From the NCBI GenBank assembly GCA_000733915.1, contig JPOM01000001.1:2482001-2546000 (forward strand): DNA of 64,000 nucleotides, read 5' to 3'. Shown in pieces: positions 59,271-64,000 of this stretch. A program made the position numbers and the translations under genes. Every line of letters starts with the position of its first letter. The stretch's first letter is position 1. Source of the DNA: Caulobacteraceae bacterium PMMR1. GTDB taxonomy: Bacteria > Pseudomonadota > Alphaproteobacteria > Caulobacterales > Caulobacteraceae. The notes under the pieces were generated by a model. It made no database searches. It was not told where the DNA came from and saw only the letters and a program-made list of their open reading frames with translations.

Positions 59271-60202
59271 CCGAGCGCTCCATCACCATCGTCGAGGTCG
59301 GGCCGCGCGACGGCCTGCAGAACGAAAGCCGTCCGCTCACGGTGGCGGAGCGCGTCGAGTTCATCTCCCGCCTGGAGGGCCTGGGCGCGCGGCGGATCGA
59401 GACGGTCAGCTTCGTCAATCCGCGCCGGGTGCCCCAGATGGCGGACTCCGACCAGGTCATGGCCGCCTTGCCGCCCAAGCCCCCGGGCGGCGCGCGGATC
59501 GGCCTGGTCCTGAACGGCCGCGGCTGGGACCAGGCGGTCGCCACCGGCTGCGACGAGGCCAATGTGGTGGTCTGCGCGACCGACGGCTTCGGCGTGCGCA
59601 ATCAGGGCGCGACCGTCGTCGAGCAACTCGGCGCTCTGGACGCCATTTCCGCCCGGGCGCGCGTCGAAGGCGGGCCGCCGATCACCTGCACCATCTCCGT
59701 CGCCTTCGGCTGCCCCTTCGACGGCGAGGTGCCCGAGGCCCGCGTGGCCGAGATCGCCGCCCGCGCCGCCGCCGCGGGCGTGGCCGAGATCGCGCTCGGG
59801 GACACGATCGGCGTGGCGGACCCCTGGACGGTCAGGGCGCGGGTGGCCGCGGTGCGGGCCGCAGCGCCCGGCGTGCGTCTGCGGCTGCACTTCCACGACA
59901 CGCGCAGGGCGGCCCTGGCCAACGCCTTCGCCGGGATCGAGGCGGGGGTGGAGGTGCTGGACGCCAGCTGCGGCGGCATCGGCGGCTGTCCCTTCGCCCC
60001 GAACGCGACGGGCAACCTCGCCACCGAGGACCTCGTCTACATGCTGGACCGGGCGGGCGTGCGGCATGGCTACGACCTCCACGCCCTGATCGCGACGGCG
60101 CACTGGATCGGCGAGCGCCTGGGCAAGAGCCCGCCCTCCGCCCTCTCCCGCGCGGGCGGCTTCCCGCAGCCCCTTCCCAGGCCTGCGGCCTTGCCGCTAT
60201 AG
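59267..60202 (+). CDS. Hydroxymethylglutaryl-CoA lyase family protein
   Basis: A 311-residue TIM-barrel lyase: 'VEVGPRDGLQNESRPL' start with the catalytic Arg-Asp, 'IALGDTIGVADPWTV', 'RLHFHDTRRAALANAFAG' with the His-X-His metal site, and 'DASCGGIGGCPFAPNATGN' with the catalytic Cys. HMG-CoA lyase ends leucine degradation by cleaving HMG-CoA to acetyl-CoA and acetoacetate. The start overlaps the preceding gene's expected stop (ATGA). Other leucine-catabolic genes are not in the window, so a related substrate is possible. Confidence 0.92.
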   Translation: MTERSITIVEVGPRDGLQNESRPLTVAERVEFISRLEGLGARRIETVSFVNPRRVPQMADSDQVMAALPPKPPGGARIGLVLNGRGWDQAVATGCDEANVVVCATDGFGVRNQGATVVEQLGALDAISARARVEGGPPITCTISVAFGCPFDGEVPEARVAEIAARAAAAGVAEIALGDTIGVADPWTVRARVAAVRAAAPGVRLRLHFHDTRRAALANAFAGIEAGVEVLDASCGGIGGCPFAPNATGNLATEDLVYMLDRAGVRHGYDLHALIATAHWIGERLGKSPPSALSRAGGFPQPLPRPAALPL

Positions 60203-60268
60203 GGGCCGCCAAGCAGTCCAGACTCACGCGTCCGCCGGGCGACCCCGCGGCCGCGCCCAAGGATCGAC

Positions 60269-61147
60269 ATGGCCGACCACGCCGTCCCGACTCACGATTA
60301 TCACCTGGTGAAGCCGAGCCCTTGGCCCTTCGTGGGGTCCATCGCGGCGGCGATCATGGCCACCGGCCTGATCATGTGGATCAAGGGCGCCTTCGGGGTG
60401 CCCAAGGGCACCTACTGGGTGTTCGCCCTCGGCGCGCTGGGCGTCGTCTACACCATGCTCGGCTGGTGGTCGGACGTCATCAAGGAGGCCAACGAGGGCG
60501 ACCACACGCCGGTCGTCTCCATCGGCCTGCGCTACGGCATGATCCTGTTCATCGCGTCGGAGGTCATGTTCTTCGTCGCCTGGTTCTGGATGTTCTTCGA
60601 GATGGCCCTGTTCCATGGCCACCGCGCCGCCTCGTCCATCGAAGAGGTTCGCGGCGCCTGGGGGGCCTGGCCGCCCAAGGGGGTGGAGACGCTGGATCCC
60701 TGGCACTTCCCGCTCATCAACACCCTGACGCTGCTCACCTCGGGCACGACCATCACCTGGTCGCACCACGCCCTGATGCATGGCGACCGCAAGGGCGCCC
60801 GCAACGGCCTGATCCTGACCATCCTGCTCGGCCTGACGTTCACCTGCATCCAGGCCTACGAGTACCGGGAGATCATCAGCGAGAAGCTGTTCTTCAACGA
60901 GAGCGCCGCCAATAGCGGTCTCTACGGCTCGTCCTTTTTCATGGCGACGGGGTTCCATGGCTTCCACGTGATGGTCGGGACGATCTTCCTGACCGTCTGC
61001 CTGATCCGGCTCCTCGGCGGCGGGTTCAAGCCGAACCAGCACTTCGGGTTTGAGGCTGCGGCCTGGTACTGGCACTTCGTGGACGTGGTCTGGCTGTTCC
61101 TGTTCGCCTTCATCTACGTGATCTTCGGCGGCCACGCCCACGCCTGA
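60269..61147 (+). CDS. ctaE: Cytochrome c oxidase subunit III
   Basis: A 292-residue seven-helix protein: '[18 protein letters not shown]', '[18 protein letters not shown]', '[21 protein letters not shown]', '[13 protein letters not shown]' and '[20 protein letters not shown]'. This is the heme-copper oxidase subunit III (aa3-type). SURF1 follows 12 bases later, the usual alphaproteobacterial arrangement. Subunits I and II lie outside the window, presumably upstream elsewhere. Confidence 0.96.
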   Translation: MADHAVPTHDYHLVKPSPWPFVGSIAAAIMATGLIMWIKGAFGVPKGTYWVFALGALGVVYTMLGWWSDVIKEANEGDHTPVVSIGLRYGMILFIASEVMFFVAWFWMFFEMALFHGHRAASSIEEVRGAWGAWPPKGVETLDPWHFPLINTLTLLTSGTTITWSHHALMHGDRKGARNGLILTILLGLTFTCIQAYEYREIISEKLFFNESAANSGLYGSSFFMATGFHGFHVMVGTIFLTVCLIRLLGGGFKPNQHFGFEAAAWYWHFVDVVWLFLFAFIYVIFGGHAHA

Positions 61148-61159
61148 GGTCGCGCCCCG

Positions 61160-61906
61160 ATGACCGGCGAGCCCCGTCCGGGCGGCGGTCGCGCCAAGGG
61201 CGTCGCCGCCCTGCTGCTGGTCGTCGTCGGCGTCTTTGTCTGTTGCGGCCTCGGCGTCTGGCAGGTCCAGCGCCTGCACTGGAAAGAGGGCGTGCTGGCG
61301 CGAATCGCGCAGCTTCAGGTCTCCCCGCCCGAGCCCCTGGCCGTGGTGCTTCGCCGACGGGCGGAAGGGCGCGACGTCGACTTCGTCCGCGTCGCCGGCG
61401 CGTGCCAGGCGTTCAGCGACCGCACCGTCTATCTTTACGGCTCGCGTTCGGCTGGGCCGGGCTGGCGCCACATCACCGCCTGCGCCCTGGGCCCGGGCAG
61501 CCCCTATGGAAGCCTACTGGTGGACCTCGGTTTCCAGACGGACAGCCCGACGGGGCGGCCGACGCCCGAACCGGTCACGCTCCAGCCGGGCGAGATCCTC
61601 ACCGGCGTGCTGCGGAGCCCCGGCGCGAAGCCCTGGTTCACGCCCGAGACCGGCGGGGGCGGGGAGGGGACCTACCTCTGGCGCAACCTTCCGGCCATGG
61701 CCGCCCAGCTCAAGGCCCTGCGCCCCGCGCCCCTGTTCTTGATGCTGGAGAGCCCCAAGCCGGGGCCCGACCTGATCCCGACGGCGCTGCCGACCGACCT
61801 GCCCAACAACCATCTCGGCTACGCCATCACCTGGTTCGGGCTGGGCGCGGCCATGGCGGCCACCTATGCGGCGTCCCTGATCGCGCAACGCCGGAAGCGG
61901 CGCTGA
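61160..61906 (+). CDS. SURF1 family cytochrome oxidase assembly protein
   Basis: A 248-residue protein with one membrane helix at each end (about residues 14-34 and 218-238), 'LGVWQVQRLHWKEGVLARI' after the first helix, a periplasmic domain with 'YLYGSRSAGPGWRHI', and 'NNHLGYAITWFGLGAAMAATY' at the end. SURF1 helps insert heme a into subunit I. Its stop overlaps the thrC start (TGATG), so translation is coupled. Confidence 0.92.
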   Translation: MTGEPRPGGGRAKGVAALLLVVVGVFVCCGLGVWQVQRLHWKEGVLARIAQLQVSPPEPLAVVLRRRAEGRDVDFVRVAGACQAFSDRTVYLYGSRSAGPGWRHITACALGPGSPYGSLLVDLGFQTDSPTGRPTPEPVTLQPGEILTGVLRSPGAKPWFTPETGGGGEGTYLWRNLPAMAAQLKALRPAPLFLMLESPKPGPDLIPTALPTDLPNNHLGYAITWFGLGAAMAATYAASLIAQRRKRR

Positions 61907-63288
61907 TGCGCTTTGTCTCCACCCGCGGGAGCGCGGACCCGGTCGGCTTCACCGACGCCCTGCTGGCGGGCCTCGCCCCGGACGGCGGCCTCTATGTGCC
62001 CGAGGCGTGGCCCCAGCTCAGCCATCAGCGCCTCGCCGCCTTTGCGCACGCGCCCTATGCCGAGGTCGCCGCCGAGGTGCTGTCGATCTTCGCCGGCGAC
62101 GACCTTTCCCCCGAGGCCGCCCGCGCCGACGCGGCGGCCGCCTATGCGCGCTTCGCCCACGCCGCCGTCACGCCCCTTCGCCAGCTCGCGCCCGACCGCT
62201 GGCTGCTGGAGCTGTTCCATGGCCCGACGCTCGCCTTCAAGGACGTCGCCATGCAGCTGCTCGCACGGCTCTACGACCGGGTGCTGAGCGCGCGGAACGA
62301 GCGCCTGACGCTGGTGGCGGCGACCTCCGGCGATACCGGCGGGGCGGCGGTGGACGCCTTTGCGGGGTCAGATCGCGTGCGCCTGATCGTGCTCTATCCC
62401 GAAGGGCGGATCAGCCCGGTCCAGCGCCGCTTCATGACCGCGAGCGGGGCCGACAACGTCGCCTGCCTGGCGGTAGAGGGGACCTTCGACGACTGCCAGG
62501 CCCTGGTGAAGCGTCTCTTCGCTGACCGCGAGCTTCGGCGCGAGGCGCCGCTCTCGGGGGTCAATTCGATCAACTGGGCGCGGATCTTGGCCCAGAGCGT
62601 CTACTATCTGACCAGCGCCGCCCAGCTCGGAGCGCCCGCCCGCCCGATCGGCTTCGTTGTGCCCACCGGCAACTTCGGCGACGCTTTCGCCGGCTATGTG
62701 GCCATGCGCATGGGCCTGCCGGTGTCGAAGCTCACGGTGGCGACCAACGCCAACGACATCCTGGCGCGCGCCTTTGCGACGGGGACCTATGCCCGGGGCG
62801 CGGTGAGGGCGACGCAGTCGCCGGCCATGGACATCCAGGTCGCCTCCAACTTCGAGCGGCTCTACTTCGAGGCGGTGGGCCGGGACGCAGCGGAGACAAA
62901 GCGGGCCTTCGAGGGGTTCCAGGCCAGCGGCTCGCTGGTGATCCCAAGCCAGGCCCGGGCCATGCTGGCCCCGCTGTTCGAGGGCCGCGCCGTCTCGGAA
63001 GATCAGACGACAGCGGCCATGGCCGCGGCGCTGCGGGCGTGCGGCGAGCTGGTCGATCCCCACACGGCCGTGGCGCTGGCGGCGGCGCCCGAAGCCGACG
63101 GCCCGACGGTGGTGCTGGCCACCGCCCATCCCGCCAAGTTCCCCGAGGCGGTCAAGGCCGCGACCGGTCGCGTCCCGGCGCTTCCGCCGCACCTGGGCGA
63201 CCTCTTCGCCCGGCCCGAGCGCATCCTCCCCATGGCCGCAGACTACGCCGCCCTCAGCGCCTTCGTCCGCGCGTTCGCCGCCGCATGA
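61906..63288 (+). CDS. thrC: Threonine synthase
   Basis: A 460-residue PLP enzyme of the longer bacterial/fungal class: 'MRFVSTRGSADPVGFTDALL' start, 'LELFHGPTLAFKDVAMQLL' with the PLP Lys, 'LVAATSGDTGGAAVDAF', 'PVQRRFMTASGADNV' and 'FVVPTGNFGDAFAGYVA' with the phosphate-binding loop. It converts phosphohomoserine to threonine. It overlaps surf1 upstream and the M16 peptidase start downstream by 4 bases (ATGA). Confidence 0.96.
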   Translation: MRFVSTRGSADPVGFTDALLAGLAPDGGLYVPEAWPQLSHQRLAAFAHAPYAEVAAEVLSIFAGDDLSPEAARADAAAAYARFAHAAVTPLRQLAPDRWLLELFHGPTLAFKDVAMQLLARLYDRVLSARNERLTLVAATSGDTGGAAVDAFAGSDRVRLIVLYPEGRISPVQRRFMTASGADNVACLAVEGTFDDCQALVKRLFADRELRREAPLSGVNSINWARILAQSVYYLTSAAQLGAPARPIGFVVPTGNFGDAFAGYVAMRMGLPVSKLTVATNANDILARAFATGTYARGAVRATQSPAMDIQVASNFERLYFEAVGRDAAETKRAFEGFQASGSLVIPSQARAMLAPLFEGRAVSEDQTTAAMAAALRACGELVDPHTAVALAAAPEADGPTVVLATAHPAKFPEAVKAATGRVPALPPHLGDLFARPERILPMAADYAALSAFVRAFAAA

Positions 63289-64000
63289 GCCCCCTGATCC
63301 ACGCGCTCCCGAACGGCGTTCGCGTCGTGGTCGACCCCATGGCCGGGCTGCAGAGCTGCGCCCTGTGCGTGGTCGTGCGGGGCGGGGCGCGCTGGGAGGC
63401 GCCGGAGCGCTCCGGCTGGTCGCACCTTCTGGAGCACATGGTGTTCAAGGGCGCCGGCGGCCGTTCGGCGCGCGAGATCGCCGAGGCCATCGAGGCGGAG
63501 GGCGGCCACATCAACGCCGCCACGGGTTATGAGCGCACCAGCTTTCAGGTGCGCTGCCTGCCAGAGGCCCTGCCGCTGGCCATGTCGCTGCTGGCCGACC
63601 TGGTGCGCGACCCCACCCTCGATCCGCAGGAGCTGGAGCGCGAGAAGGACGTCATCGCCCAGGAGCTGGCCGAGGCGACCGACACGCCTGACGACCGCGT
63701 CTTCGACCTCGCACAGGGCCAGGCCTTCGCGGGCCAGGCGCTCGGGCGGCCGATCCTGGGCTCCGACGCCAGCCTGAAGCCCGCCACGCGCGAGACGCTG
63801 GCCCGCTTCCACCGCGGCCTCTACGCCGCCGACCGGCTGGTGGTCAGCGCGGCGGGCGCGGTCGATCCTGAGGCGATCCTGAGGCTCGCGGACGCCGCCT
63901 TCGGGGACATGACCCGCGAGGCCGACCCTCTGCCCGAACCGGCTCCGGCCGTGTTCGTCGGCGGCGGGGTCGCGGAGACCCGCAAGCTCGAACAGGCGCA
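63285..64000 (+). CDS. M16 family zinc peptidase, partial
   Basis: The first 238 residues of an insulinase/processing-peptidase protein that runs off the window. The inverted zinc motif HLLEH (residues 47-51) and the third ligand Glu 127 ('IAQELAEATDTPDDRVFD') are 76 residues apart, as in the family. 'FKGAGGRSAREIAEAIEAEGGHINAATGYERTSF' (a region of the active domain) is typical of mitochondrial processing peptidase-beta-like bacterial proteins. It is coupled to thrC, an arrangement common in alphaproteobacteria. Confidence 0.93.
   Translation, partial: MSPLIHALPNGVRVVVDPMAGLQSCALCVVVRGGARWEAPERSGWSHLLEHMVFKGAGGRSAREIAEAIEAEGGHINAATGYERTSFQVRCLPEALPLAMSLLADLVRDPTLDPQELEREKDVIAQELAEATDTPDDRVFDLAQGQAFAGQALGRPILGSDASLKPATRETLARFHRGLYAADRLVVSAAGAVDPEAILRLADAAFGDMTREADPLPEPAPAVFVGGGVAETRKLEQA

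Noticed and set aside
57916-60915. A 999-residue open frame running from the transferase gene through the HMG-CoA lyase gene and beyond.
   Set aside because: Only its first part is real transferase sequence. The rest is a GC-rich shadow of the lyase and oxidase genes, kept open because a lost base removes the natural stop at 59268.

Overview
The window is high-GC DNA (roughly 70% or more by eye) from an alphaproteobacterium, most likely a member of Caulobacteraceae close to Caulobacter/Phenylobacterium. Evidence for this: a flagellar operon in the order fliF-fliG-fliH(flbE)-fliN-flbD with flhA downstream, a gapR gene (DUF2312), a groESL operon with a CIRCE operator, a DinB polymerase with the N-terminal zinc ribbon seen in alphaproteobacteria, and a large TonB-dependent receptor. 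The taxon is an inference from gene content; I could not run a search.

Layout. 1-7.4 kb: PRC-barrel fragment, DUF805 protein, gapR, a DedA/YqaA-type membrane protein, dsbB-coq7-GNAT in one tight run, an EamA exporter, gluQ-tetR, a 34-residue membrane peptide behind a nested palindromic operator, and a 3-methyladenine DNA glycosylase. 7.4-14.8 kb: a scarred accessory stretch with a fasciclin-domain protein, a deletion-fused alcohol dehydrogenase pseudogene, an amidase, an IS5-type insertion sequence and a dead TonB-dependent receptor. 14.8-24 kb: queC, a cyclophilin-like protein, a dienoyl-CoA isomerase-like crotonase, a 14-helix-type MFS transporter, nudC, a hydrolase, dapE, two DUF genes and motA. 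24-38 kb: rnr-dinB, an M20 peptidase, rpmJ, an SDR, dnaX with the SRP RNA gene, groEL-groES and alaS. 38-46.3 kb: a lipoprotein with a toxin-like C-terminus, a degenerate response regulator and the flagellar operon. 46.3-48 kb: a compressed graveyard of at least three glycosylation-type genes. 48-56 kb: mnmA, a DUF3617 protein, a nitrate/sulfonate-type ABC importer, a type I secretion remnant with a low-GC secreted orphan, a malyl-CoA-lyase-like enzyme and an OmpA-family porin. 56.6-64 kb: two glycosyltransferases, an HMG-CoA lyase-like enzyme, cytochrome oxidase subunit III, SURF1, thrC and an M16 peptidase running off the end.

Two themes cut across the genes. First, every frameshift I can resolve to a site (adh, the IS5 transposase, rnr, the SDR, dnaX, the OmpA linker, and three in one glycosyltransferase) goes in the same direction, equivalent to one missing base, and each lies in or next to a G/C-rich run. 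That looks more like systematic base omission in the assembly than real decay, and essential dnaX being hit supports this. Second, several larger internal deletions (the membrane-protein/adh fusion, the TonB receptor, the Gfo/Idh-glycosyltransferase-CgeB cluster, the HlyD remnant) are not explained that way and look like genuine deletion scars, concentrated in the accessory segments.
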